Below the pieces are notes generated by a model, which saw only the letters and a list, made by a program, of their open reading frames with translations, was not told where the DNA came from and searched no databases. This document shows positions 37,736-48,265 of a DNA stretch of 64,000 nucleotides, in pieces. The translations under genes and the position numbers were made by a program. The stretch lies in NCBI GenBank assembly GCA_013398615.1, contig VZSR01003803.1:65473521-65537520 (forward strand), in the 5' to 3' direction. Every line of letters begins with the position of its first letter. Position 1 is the stretch's first letter. Source of the stretch: Brachypodius melanocephalos. Lineage: Eukaryota; Chordata; Aves; Passeriformes; Pycnonotidae.

Positions 37736-38914
37736 ATAATGATTTTTTTTTTTTATCATGAACAGTGCTGTGGCACACCCATGATGTTGGCAGTAGCAGG
37801 CAGTCCACAGTGATAGCAGAAGAGCATGTGCAACTCCTATAGCTCCAGCTGTGCAGAGCTAGGGGGCAGTTGACACTGTAAATTGCAGGATCATGCATGT
37901 TATGGAGCAGTCTCACAAAATAAATGTCATTGTCTGTACAACTCTGAAGTAAAAAGTTTGTCTTTGTAAACACAGACTTCATGTGCATGAAGATTTTGAA
38001 GTATTGGTGTCCTAGAAAAATCTCCCCAAATCTGTACGACGGATGTAGGTGCCAACACCTGGCTCAGCTTGTGGGCTGTGATTTGCTGCTGCCTGGCAAG
38101 GAGCAGAGTGAGCCAGGGCACCTTCAGTGTTGAGAGTTGATTTGGGACAGAAACCTACATCTGGGGAAGTAATAACATCTGCCGTGTTTTGTTTCTCTAA
38201 ATAAAATTTCCAGAGGGAAAGAAAAATTTATTTAAATATGCATCTCAAAGGCTTCTGAAGAGAATCACAGCTGGCCTAGTGCCTTCAGGAAAAAACTGTA
38301 TTGCCATTGGTTTCTGTACATTCATCTTGTAGCTGATTTCTTTTTTTTAAGAAAAGGCCTTAGTATGCAATCAGTTGCGTAAGTACTGTTCAAATGTTGC
38401 TGTCATCAGTATATTTGCATATCATCTTTATTTATACTGTGGGTTTGCTGACAGATTCAGTTTTTCTTTTGATAACTCCTTTGGGTTAACTAAGGCATCT
38501 TCTTCTAACAAAGCTTTTCTTCTGCTTGATTGAGCTCTCACCCTCTTTCTTTTGGTCAGCTATAGATAGCACAGGGCATGGAGGGCAGGCAGAGAGAGAA
38601 GTCCCTGTTAGTGCTCTTTCTATTGCTTTTGCTATTTCATTTTCTCTTGCAAAACAATGCTGCCTTTTAACTTCTTTGGTTTTCCTCTGAGTACTTCCAA
38701 AGCGTAGTAAGTTTCACAGCTTTTTTTTTTTTTTTCCTCCCTTAATGATACCTTTACCTTTTCTAGTCTGAAACAGCATGGCTGCAACTCTTGATTTAGA
38801 GAACACTTCATTCTCAATTTGTATTCTCTCGTCAGCCTTTTTTTTTTTTCCTGACAAGCTAACGAGACTATATGTTGTGGTGTGCTCATTATAAAATATA
38901 TTTTTCAGTTGCTT
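37736..38914. other. Non-coding stretch
   Basis: AT-rich with T runs near 37742, 38720 and 38840. Nothing recognised. Confidence 0.5.
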
Positions 38915-39600
38915 CAGTCATTCTTGTCATGTTCTTCTGAACCCTTTTCAATATGTGGACACCCAAATTGGATATTTTTCTCTGATACTATCTTGGGGAA
39001 GCTGCCACAATGACAGATGTCGTACAGACTTTACTATTTCAGATTACATGGAATTCTAAGTTTACGGATTCAAATTTAATTTCATTAGTTTTCCTGAATG
39101 TTTTTCTAGGAAATTTGTTTCATTAGCTCTTAATGATCCCTAGGTCTTGTTCATAATTTTTTTTTAGATAGAAATTCATAATTAAATACAGCCTTCCTAA
39201 TTTTTATTATTTAAATTTCTAATAGATCTCTGGTTCTTTACTTGAGCGTTGTTATTTATGGAAGTCAAATGACTGTCTTCAGTGAACTGTACCACTGATT
39301 TTCTTGGCTTAATTATCTGATTTTGCATCACCAAATAATTCAATTTTTTCAAGTAATTCAATGAAAATACTGTGGATTATAGCATGTTGTCAATATAGTC
39401 AGTCAAGGGTGTTGTGTTGGTAATCACCACTGGAGACCTATTAAGAACCAAATCTCTAATCTTGCGAAAAATTATTTGAAATTGGCTTGACATAAAATTT
39501 TGCCTTAAATCCATACTGTTTTAGCTATATTCTCCTTGGGAAGCTAAAACTCCTCGATACTAGTTGCTTTATCTACTCATTTTATTATATTAATACTATG
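38915..39600 (-). mobile_element. Very old CR1/L3-like LINE relic, - strand
   Basis: Several blocks fall in the order of the reverse complement of ancient amniote CR1-like LINEs: TTCTTCTGAACCCTTTTCAA with ATGTGGACACCCAAATTGGA (38930-38972), TTAGCTCTTAATGATCCCTA with GGTCTTG (39124-39150), a CACCACTGGAGACCT block (39426-39440), and GGCTTGACATAAAATTTTGC with CTTAAATCCATACTG (39484-39518). Between these blocks the sequence is too decayed to align by eye. This is a recall-based call; a profile search against the ancestral consensus would decide it. Confidence 0.5.
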
Positions 39601-40037
39601 TTTTCAAAATTTTATAAAAAGACACCTAAATGTAGAAAAGTACTGCTTTTAGATTTGTATTTTCTGTGTTGATGCCATTTGGGTTTTGCCTTTTTTTTTC
39701 TTTTCTATGTTCTCTGTATTCTTCACACATATATTTGTAGCTCTGTAGTCTATTGTATTAGTGACTAGTTTTCCCGGTACTTTTCCATGGCCTTTCCCTA
39801 GGCAGAAAGACAAAACAAATTCCAGAGCTCCTATCCCCGGAGGGCACAAGGCCCCAGTGCTATCTTGGTTCTTCCAGATTACCAAGGTAGAGAGCAACTC
39901 TCCAAGATTCATGGATGTAGTACAGCCAGTGCCGAAGGGGCAGCTCCAGAGAAGGGGCTTGACCTGGGGGGGGAATTGCATCAACACTTGTCCTCCTAAC
40001 TGGTGCTTTTTATCAGTCTTGCTAACTTCCTAAAACC

Positions 40038-40045
40038 TATAAAAA
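40038..40045 (+). promoter_or_regulatory. TATA box of the probable LTR
   Basis: TATAAAAA in the context CTAAAACCTATAAAAATGTA, placed before the AATAAA signal as in retroviral U3-R. Confidence 0.45.
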
Positions 40046-40112
40046 TGTACTTGCCCCTGAGGGAAATAGGCTTTTGTAGACATCTTTCCACAACTGCTTC
40101 TGAAAACCTTCA

Positions 40113-40118
40113 AATAAA
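40113..40118 (+). promoter_or_regulatory. Polyadenylation signal of the probable LTR
   Basis: AATAAA in AACCTTCAAATAAAGATCCA, about 70 bases after the TATA-like box. Confidence 0.45.
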
Positions 40119-40189
40119 GATCCACTCTTATATTAACTCCTTACTGAAATTATCTCAAGTTTCATTTCCAGGTTGAGCAAAAGGCAACA

Positions 40190-42276
40190 GTGTTGCTATT
40201 ATAGCTCCATCACTTGTTAGTGAATCTGCATACTAGTGTTGATTTTTGTAAAAGACGCTTGCCCCGTAGCCTCCCTAGCAGTAGGTTTCTTTTTTGGCCT
40301 CTTGAATACCTTGTAACTTGAAATTTTGTACATAACAGAAGGGTATGTTGATGAAGAATCTGTTTGTAGATGTCATGCTTGACTGAGTGCATAATCTTTA
40401 AGTTTAGTAAAATTGGTTGTTTTTAAAAGATGAAGAAAACCTTTCATTTTCCATGTTCAACTCTAGTACAAGTATTTTTTAATACCTCTTGCATTTCTTT
40501 TTTTTTATTCTATAGTTGATAATTTAACTTTTTTTTCTAATTTTGCCCTTTACAAATAGCCTTTATGGGGTTTAGGATATAAGTAATATTCATTAAGTCC
40601 TCCTACTTTCACTATCCAGAGGTGCTGCAATGTTTAAGAAGAGTTTTTGTTGTTAGCAATAACCATGAGATACATTGAATTTCTAATTTGTAAGCAGTGT
40701 GGGTAATTTGTTTCAAACATATTAATTACTGGGGGAAAAATCAGAGACAATGTGACAGTTTCCTATGTCTTGCACCCAGCTGATCCTTTGTTATTAGGCT
40801 TTCCCCAATGACTTCACATGAACCTTCTTTTGAAAATTTGTACTAAAAATATGCAATTACAGTCCTACTTTTGTATTATGCAGCCCTTCAGTATAGGCTT
40901 TTATGGAAAAAGAAATGCTCCTTCCCAAGTCCTGTGTATGCTTTTAATGTTATTATCCCATTTTGGTAAGCATAACTGTGTTTCATGTTGAGAGAATGCA
41001 GTTGGGTAGGGTTTTCCTTGCAGTAGCCTATATGTTTTGCCTTCCTCCTTTGGCTTACCCTATGAAATGCATCCCAAAGAGCATAAAATGTATTTCATAG
41101 TAATGCAGTCCATTCAGGAGTGTTTTGAATTTGATGTGCGACAGGTGGTGGAGCTGTGCAGTTAGAATCCAGAAAGACAGACGCTGAGAGATGGGCTGAT
41201 CTTACTCGTTCTTGGGTTTTAGTTGGGTTAAAACAAATGGTCCCAGGGAGGAATCAGACTTCAGAAATGGAAGATTTGAGGTGATGCTTTGGTTAGCACA
41301 TTGTCAGCTCTCCAGCTGGAGGGGGGGGTCTGGCTTACTTGGTGAGGCATTACTTGCCTTTATGTCTTTAGGGCATCTGCTGCCTCTTTCTCCCTGTGGG
41401 TCAGTCAGCTGAAGAATGTGGATGTCTTCTTAAGAAAGCCTAAAGGATTCTGGATGTGTTTTGTGGAGGCAACTGATTCCATCCACCGGCATGTAGAAAA
41501 TTAAGCTTTTAATGTAAATAGTATCACTTGTTATCTAGTTTACAGAAAAGGGAGTAGAATAAAAAATGTCTATTGAATGTTCTTTAGGTTAATGTTTTCC
41601 TTTTGATGTCCTGACCTTTTGGCTTTAATTTCATTTTGCATAAATGATGTTCAGGGAGAATGTACTGAATGTACCGAGTGGCTGAATTTGATTGCCATTC
41701 CTGTGACATTGTACCACATTAAAAATCCATTTTCATTCTCTTAATCATCAAGTATTGAATTGTGTCTTTTGGGAATTTCAGTAACAAATAAATACTTTCC
41801 GAATCCTCGGAGAGTAAATTTCTGTCTCTCTGAGGTAGGTGTGAGTTTTATATGGAGTGTGTCACCTCTGAGCAGTGTGCATCATCCTCGTGGCTTAGCC
41901 ATATATAGCACATGAAGTCAGCACGTATGTCACCTCTGTTCCACCGCGACTCAAGCAGGAGGTGGTTTGCTGAAGGTCACTCTGCAAGCTGTTGGGCAAG
42001 AGAGAAAACAGCCCACAGGTTTTCTGTTCAACCACAGTGTCTAATTTGGTGGAGAGCCATTTCATAGCAAGTGGCATGTAGGCTATTTGACAAGAGGTAA
42101 ATAAATCTTCTCCTGTACTGTTAGATTTTGAGTACTAAGGTGTCAGTTGTTAGTCATGATGAGTTCAGCTAAACCTGAATTTTTAACCAAGCAGTGTGAA
42201 TCCAGCAAGACCAAAAAGCAGTAGAAAGTGTCTTTGAACCATGAAGTCCTAAAAATACCACCAGATCACTGAATAT
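40190..42276. other. Non-coding stretch
   Basis: AT-rich with a G9 run at 41320-41328. No recognised element or exon. Confidence 0.5.
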
Positions 42277-43980
42277 GTGGAATTTAAAGGGACCCACAAT
42301 GATCATCGAGTCCAGCTCCTGGCCCTGCATAGGCCCATCTCCAAGAGTCACACCACGTGCTCAAGAACATTGTCCAAAAGCCTCTTGAACTCTGTCAGGT
42401 TTGGCGTTGTGATCACTTCTCTGGGGAGCCTGTTCCAGTGCCAAACATTCTCTGGGTGAACAATCCTGATATCCAACCTAAACTTCTCCTGATACAGCTT
42501 CAGAGCATTCCTTTGGGGCAAATGTCACTGGTCACCAGAGAGAAGAGATCAATGCCTGCCCCTCCTCTTCCCCTCACAAGGAAGTTGAAACTGCAGTGAG
42601 GTTTCCCCTCAGTCTCCTCTCCTCCAGGCTAAACAGACCGAGTCACATCAGCTGCTCCTTATAAGGCTTCCCCTCAAGGCCCTTCACCATCCTGTGGTCC
42701 TCCTTTGGACACTCTCTAATAGTTTAATATATTTCCTATACTGTGGTGACCCCAGCACTGGAGGTGAGGCCACCCCAGTGCAGAGCAGAGCAGGACAATC
42801 CCCTCCCTTGCCTGGCTGGGGATGCTGGGCCTGATGCACCCCAGGACAGGGTTGGCCCTTATGGCTGCCAGGGCATTGCTTACTTATATTCAACTTGATA
42901 TTGATCAGGACTCCAGGTCCCTTCCCTGGAACCGCTTTCCAACCTCTCATTCCCCACTCTCTCTGTGCAGAGTGCCCTCCATGTGCAGAATCCAACACTT
43001 AACCTTTGTTAAACTTCAAACAGTTGGGGATTGCCCAGCCCTCTAATTTGTCCAGGCCTCTCTGCAGGTCCTCCCTGCCTTTAAGAGAGTCAAGAGCTCC
43101 TCCTAGTTTTGTATCATATGAGAACTTGCTTAGTGTTTCTTCCAGTCCTGCATCCATGTTATTTATGAAGATGTTGAAGAGCACAGAGCCAAGGATGGAG
43201 CCCTGCAGAATGCCCCCCTAGTGACAGGTCACCAGTCTGATGTCACCCCATTCCCTGTAACCCTTAGTGCTTGACCCATGAGCCAGCTGCTCTCCTATCT
43301 CATCTCTCATGTGATGTGTTTATCCAGCTGTAAACTAAACAGAAAGATCTTGAGAGAAGACAGTTTTGAAAGCTTTACTGAAATCCAAAAAGATTACATC
43401 AACTGACTTCCCTTGATCACCTAGGTGGGTTACCTTGTCATAAAAGAGGAACAAGTTTGACAAAGCAGGACTTTCCTCTCAGGAAGCCATAGTGGCTGTG
43501 ACCGATCACTGCATTGTCTTTCAGGTGCTATTCAGTGCCTCCCAGAATAATCTCTTCCATGGTTCTACCAGACTGATAGGCCTGTTGCTTCTGGGGTCCT
43601 CCTTCTTGCCTTTCCTCCCCTGAAAATCAGGACAATGTTCATCAGCTTCCACTCAGCTGAGACATCCCTGGATTCCCAAGATGGCTCAAAAAGCATCAAG
43701 AGAGGCTTTGTGATGACATCAGCCATCTCTTTGTGGGTTCTTGGATGACTCCTATCAGGCCCCATAGATTTGTAGGGATCCAGCTGGAGCAGCAGACAGT
43801 GCACAATTTCAGGGTCGACTGGGATTTGATCATTTTTGCAGTCATGGTCCCCCAGCTCAGGATGCTGAAACCCTCTTGATCCATCATTCATGTTAAAGAC
43901 AGAGGCAAAGAATGTCATAAACACCTCAGCCTTGTCTCTGTCCCTGTTTGTGACGTGACCATCCTCATCATGTCAATGTT
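42277..43980 (-). mobile_element. CR1 LINE, 1.7 kb, - strand, with reverse-transcriptase remnant
   Basis: The longest CR1 copy here. The + strand shows the reverse complement of the 3'UTR (CAATGATCATCGAGTCCAGC, GGGGAGCCTGTTCCAGTGCC, CTCCAGGCTAAACAGACCGA) and continues into coding sequence. On the - strand, N-terminal RT sequence is readable at 43565-43924, with the block KSMGPDRSHPR (43739-43771) and ADVITKPL. LFNIFIN with LSKFSYDTKLGG lies at 43100-43181. There the catalytic FADD box has become FSYD (43113-43124), so the enzyme would be dead even without the frameshifts. The 3' octamer tail is decayed. Confidence 0.93.
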
Positions 43981-45177
43981 ATATAAATGCTTTAATACTG
44001 ACATAATCTCAGTAATTACTGCCAAGATGATATTTTTTAGAAATCCTCCTCATTCAGATTGTCTGCAACCATCTTGGCATTAACTTGAAACTGTGATGGA
44101 TCTGGCTAGATTTAGTCATGATCCTTTTGTACTCAATAATAGATCTGCAACTTCATCCAGAAAAAAATTTAATTAAAATTAAAAAATAGAAATATATTCT
44201 TCCATAATTGTTTTTGAAGAATCTTTTAAGTAGGGGCAAGTGCAATCATGAGGGAATGATGCTGGTGACTGTTACAGCTTAATTTAAAGTCTGTTTTGAA
44301 AAATTGGATGGTGTGATTGACACTGCAGGTAATATACTGAACTATAATTCACTTTGTTGTATTTAAATAATGATTTGTGCTGTTTAAAAGGAGATGCTCA
44401 CTTCATTAATCTACATGGATTGACAGTGATGTCATGGATGTGAATGTAAGTTATGTATCACATTTATCATAAGGAGCTTTGTCACTTTTATTGACAATGA
44501 AAATGAGGAAGAAGACTGGAGAGGCCAGGATAAAAAACATAATGAAGTCCTCAGAGACTGCTTGTGCATGGTTTGGGAATGCTCTTCAACCAAACAGCCT
44601 CTTGGCCATATAATAATTATTATGACTTTTTTTTTTTCTCCTATCAAGTTTCATTCTCTCTGTTGGGGAAAATTGCCTGCTCTGATGATAATAAGGTCTT
44701 CGAATATTAACTGTGTCTTAAACGATTTATGAAGTTTTGGAGTAAACTAAACACTTTTTTTAAGTATAGGTTGGAATGGGTCTTTGCAATTTCAATGAAA
44801 AATACAAAGTCAGCATCAAAGGCCCCAAACTAAGTGTAATGTCTTATTAGTACTCTGTATTTACTGTATCTGGGATCAGATGTAACATGAAACTGATGTC
44901 ACAGAAAAGTCACACTGTGTGACTGCAGTGTAACCTTCATGTCACTCTTTTGGAGCTGATTAGGAGGAGACAGTGGGAAGGGATTTGGGGTTCTGTGAGG
45001 ATCTGTATTCAATGTACTTGGTCAGGGAAAAAAGTATGGAAGTATGAAAAGTATGGAAATCAGGCACTTTGTAAGGATGCCATGTAACTACAAAGTGCAA
45101 ACATACAAAGTGTAAGCAGAGCTTTGTGCATGGCATAAAAGCTATTTATTTTGTTCTGTTCAGCTTAGATATTGTAG
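43981..45177. other. Non-coding stretch
   Basis: Nothing recognised. An inverted repeat with 10-bp arms (GCACTTTGTA 45064-45073, TACAAAGTGC 45089-45098) is present. Confidence 0.45.
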
Positions 45178-45345
45178 AAAAGATGTGGACAAATTTCAAT
45201 CCAGAGGAAAACAAGAAAATCAAGCTGGAATCTGAGAAACGTTGCCTTATATTGGAGGTCATATTAGGAGATTGGTGTTATTAACCCTTAAGAGGGGAAG
45301 ACCAAGGAGGAACTTAAATTTCTCAACTGTATAAAAATGGCATTG
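45178..45345 (+). mobile_element. Very old CR1-like LINE relic, + strand
   Basis: AAGATGTGGACAAATTTCAA, TCCAGAGGAAAACAAGAAAA, AACGTTGCCTTATATTGGAG and TAAGAGGGGAAGACCAAGGA with GGAACTTAA follow the order of the C-terminal coding/3'UTR junction of ancient CR1 elements (LEKVQRKA-like region). Much more diverged than the other + strand copies. Recall-based. Confidence 0.5.
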
Positions 45346-46492
45346 CATGATGAGTGTGTATTTAGTGTTTCTGGTTAACATCCAATTCAATGTGGCTAGC
45401 ATTAAAAAAGTCTTCAGCAGCTCTATATGTCAAAGATACTTGTTACTGAGAAGTTTTCCTGCTGGAATGTGGATAGGAGAGGGATTATTTTCAGGGAAAT
45501 GGGACCTATTGCATGGTAATGGGCAGAGACTTTGAGCATCTACCCTCTTTGAGGTCATGAGTCTACAGGAGAGGTTCCTTCCTGTGGTGCACATGTGCTG
45601 GCCTTTCAACTTCACCTGTCCTCTGTGCAGCCAGCAGCTCTCCCTGGCCAGTTGTTTGCTATGTGGGATTGTGGACCAGGAGGGAAAATGAGATCTCTGT
45701 TTTTTTGAAGTGGGCAGCTGTACTTGCCCTGACAGGTCCTGGTTTTGAGCCTCAGCTCAATGAGTTGCTGTGGTGGAGCACAGGTAGCTGAAGGGCTAGA
45801 CTGAGATTGTGGAGGTGGATAACTTGCATGCAGGAGTAGAGCAGGTGTGGGGAAGAAGGTGGCACAAGATACAGGATAACAGGATGATCAACTAAGGAAA
45901 AATGCTGATTTTAAAAAATGGAGAAATAAAGTATGGTAGAAGTAATATAAATAAAGTCTTGATGTACTGGTTGGAAATTACATAAAAGGGAAGGTGAGAG
46001 AGGAAGTGACAGATGCAATACTTCTGATAGAAGGAGAAAAGAGGAAGGAACAGCCAAAACTATCTGATCTTTTGGAAATGGATGTAAAAAGAAATGTGTA
46101 ACTTTTTTTTTTTTTCTTTTTACCAATCAAACCTGGAAAAAAAATTCCATCTATTTCCATTGTAAATTGTATTGTAATATCTGGAGAACATCTTCCTGGC
46201 CAGGTATGATTCCTTACATATTTCATATGATCCTCTTCATCTCTTACTTAAATCAGTACAGGAGCTCTGTGTTTGTATGTGAATGTTCTAAATGACTGAC
46301 GTTGTTTTCCTGGGATTTGTTGCCATTTGGGGTTGAAAGCGTTCCATTCCATTTTTAATGAGTCTATAAGATGTTTTGACTAATGTTCCTATTCTCATGT
46401 AATTGGATTATGTACTGGAGTATACAGACAAGGTGTATAAAACTGAAAGAACCCTCCTTAAAATAATTATGAATTAATTGAGATGTTCACAG
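45346..46492. other. Non-coding stretch
   Basis: A G-rich patch near 45680-45860 and a T-run near 46103-46116. No recognised element. Confidence 0.45.
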
Positions 46493-46760
46493 TCATAGAA
46501 TCACAGGATCATTTAGGTTGGAAAAGACCTATGAAATCATCGAGTAGCATTAACCCAGCATTGCCAAGTCCACCACTAAACCATGTACCCAAGTGGCCTA
46601 TCTACATGCATTTTAAATACCCTCAGGGGTGGTTACCGAACCTTGCTGGGCAACCTGTTACAGTGCTTGCCAAACCTTTTGGGGAAGGAATTTTTTCCTA
46701 ATATCCAATCTAAATCTCCCCTGGTGCAACTTGAGCATGTTTCTTCTTGTGGAATCCTGT
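46493..46760 (-). mobile_element. CR1 LINE 3' end, - strand
   Basis: TCATAGAATCACAGGATCAT, TTAGGTTGGAAAAGACCTAT, then CCACTAAACCATGTACCCAA, TTAAATACCCTCAGGGGTGG and CTAATATCCAATCTAAATCT with CCCCTGGTGCAACTTGAG are the reverse complement of a common avian CR1 3'UTR, including the octamer tail at its 3' tip. 5'-truncated and fairly well preserved. Confidence 0.92.
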
Positions 46761-48134
46761 GGGTTTTGCAGATGAAGCGACACTACTGTTAACTGGTTTT
46801 GAAAGTTTACTCCATCACATGGGAAATTCTGCATGTGCATGAGGCAGAGTATCGTGTGTGTTCTTTGATTATCTCTCTGTGCTCTCAGTCTCCAGTGTGC
46901 TGACTGCTGTCAGCTATTAATGATGATTTTCTTTTCCAACACAAATGCGGGACGCTATTGTTTACTACAAGTAACTTGTGTGTTGTACTTTGCTTTTAAG
47001 GAAGAGTGAAAAGTAACTTTATCTGAAATGCAGTCTTATTTTGCATTTCACTGTTTTTACCGTGGGTGCACATAGATCTGTGTCTAAACACTGGAGAAGT
47101 AGTGGCACTTAGGGAAATACAAACAACTCACTAATAAAGTATGTAATTGGAAAAGTTCAAACTCATTTAAGAAAAACGATGGACCCAATAATAAAGAATT
47201 AATTGAAGTGTGTTGACTGACAACTAGCATGCATCTGCCTCCAAACTTCTAGCTTACTCTTGTGACAGACAATGCTTAAAATGACTATAATAGCAGAAAA
47301 TTGGATGAAGATAATGCTTCTGTCTTTGTTCATTTACATTCTGCTTTTGCAGCACTTTGGATATAGCCATCTTGTCCTTTTATATTCAGCCAATTTGTCT
47401 GTTATTGTTTGTGTGAGTTCAGTTTTTTCTTCTCTTGGTAAAGCAGGACATAATGTTTTCAGAGGAAGAGAGGGAATATATATTTTTTTGAAACCACCAT
47501 TAGTCTTAGATGTTTGGTACCTTGAGGTTTTATTGGAATTGCTACCTTTCAAAGTTGAAAGCTTTAGCAGGCAGACCATGATGGTCCATAGCATCTATGT
47601 ACTAGAATTCAAAACAAGTGAAAAGTAAAATGTGGCAATTTAGAAGTCAGTTCTGTGGAGCTACTAAATATTGCACGGCTGAAATCCCTTTTGACTTTCT
47701 TATACAGACAAGTTCATGTATGTGGAAAAGCTGCCAGGACAGAAGTCTGCAGGTGGCAGGAACTGAATCGTTCTCATCAGCTGAAGCAGTTCAGATAACT
47801 TGAATTTTATCTTTAGAAACAGCCATTTTCATGAGCAGAAGGGATTGAAACCTGCATAAGTATTGAATGGACTTTGTTAAATATGTATTTGCAGTAATAA
47901 ATTTTGCTATTTTTCATATATTAGGGAAGAAAGAGGTATCTTCTAAGTGATGAAACTCTAAGTTATATATTAATAAATTAATAATGCTTTTTCTTAGATG
48001 TTCTGATCATCTACAATATATGAGGTATGTGTGCTGTTTTGATTCATTTTTGTAGATGCAACATCTGTATTCTGTGTCTAATTTTGGGTGTGTTTACACC
48101 CTTTTAATCTGCACTCATGTTTTTGTGTGAAAAG
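46761..48134. other. Non-coding stretch
   Basis: AT-rich. Open frames on both strands at 47272-47628 lack any domain and are treated as chance. Confidence 0.45.
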
Positions 48135-48265
48135 AACAATGGAGATGCCCAGTCCAACCTCCCTGCCACAGCAGGTTCACTTCCAGCAGGTTGTGCAGGA
48201 CAGTGTCCAGGCAGGTTTTGATAATCTCAAGAGACTTCACAGCCTTTCTGGGCAGCCTAATTGCT
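48135..48265 (-). mobile_element. CR1 LINE fragment, - strand
   Basis: CAGTCCAACCTCCCTGCCAC, AGCAGGTTGTGCAGGACAGT, GTCCAGGCAGGTTTTGATAA and CACAGCCTTTCTGGGCAGCC match a CR1 3'UTR in reverse complement. The octamer tail is absent on the left and the match is lost after about 48265. Confidence 0.85.

Larger units (their letters stand above)
39750..40189 (+). mobile_element. Probable LTR (or 3' end plus LTR) of an endogenous retrovirus
   Basis: A GC-richer segment in AT-rich surroundings has LTR-like order. It contains TATAAAAA (40038-40045), then AATAAA (40113-40118) 70-75 bases later, a pyrimidine-rich stretch after it, and a possible CA end near GGCAACA (40189). An eight-G run followed by AATTG (39966-39978) could instead be a polypurine tract. 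In that case the LTR would start at TG 39977 and be only about 213 bases, with 39750-39976 being internal 3' sequence. No target-site duplication was found for either option. No viral coding region is recognisable. Confidence 0.5.

Noticed and set aside
42684..42998. 104-codon - strand frame as a host gene
   Set aside because: It lies in the 3' part of the CR1 copy at 42277-43980.
47272..47628. 118-codon + strand frame
   Set aside because: Hydrophobic residues reflect T-rich DNA; the - strand is also open over the same span and no domain is visible.
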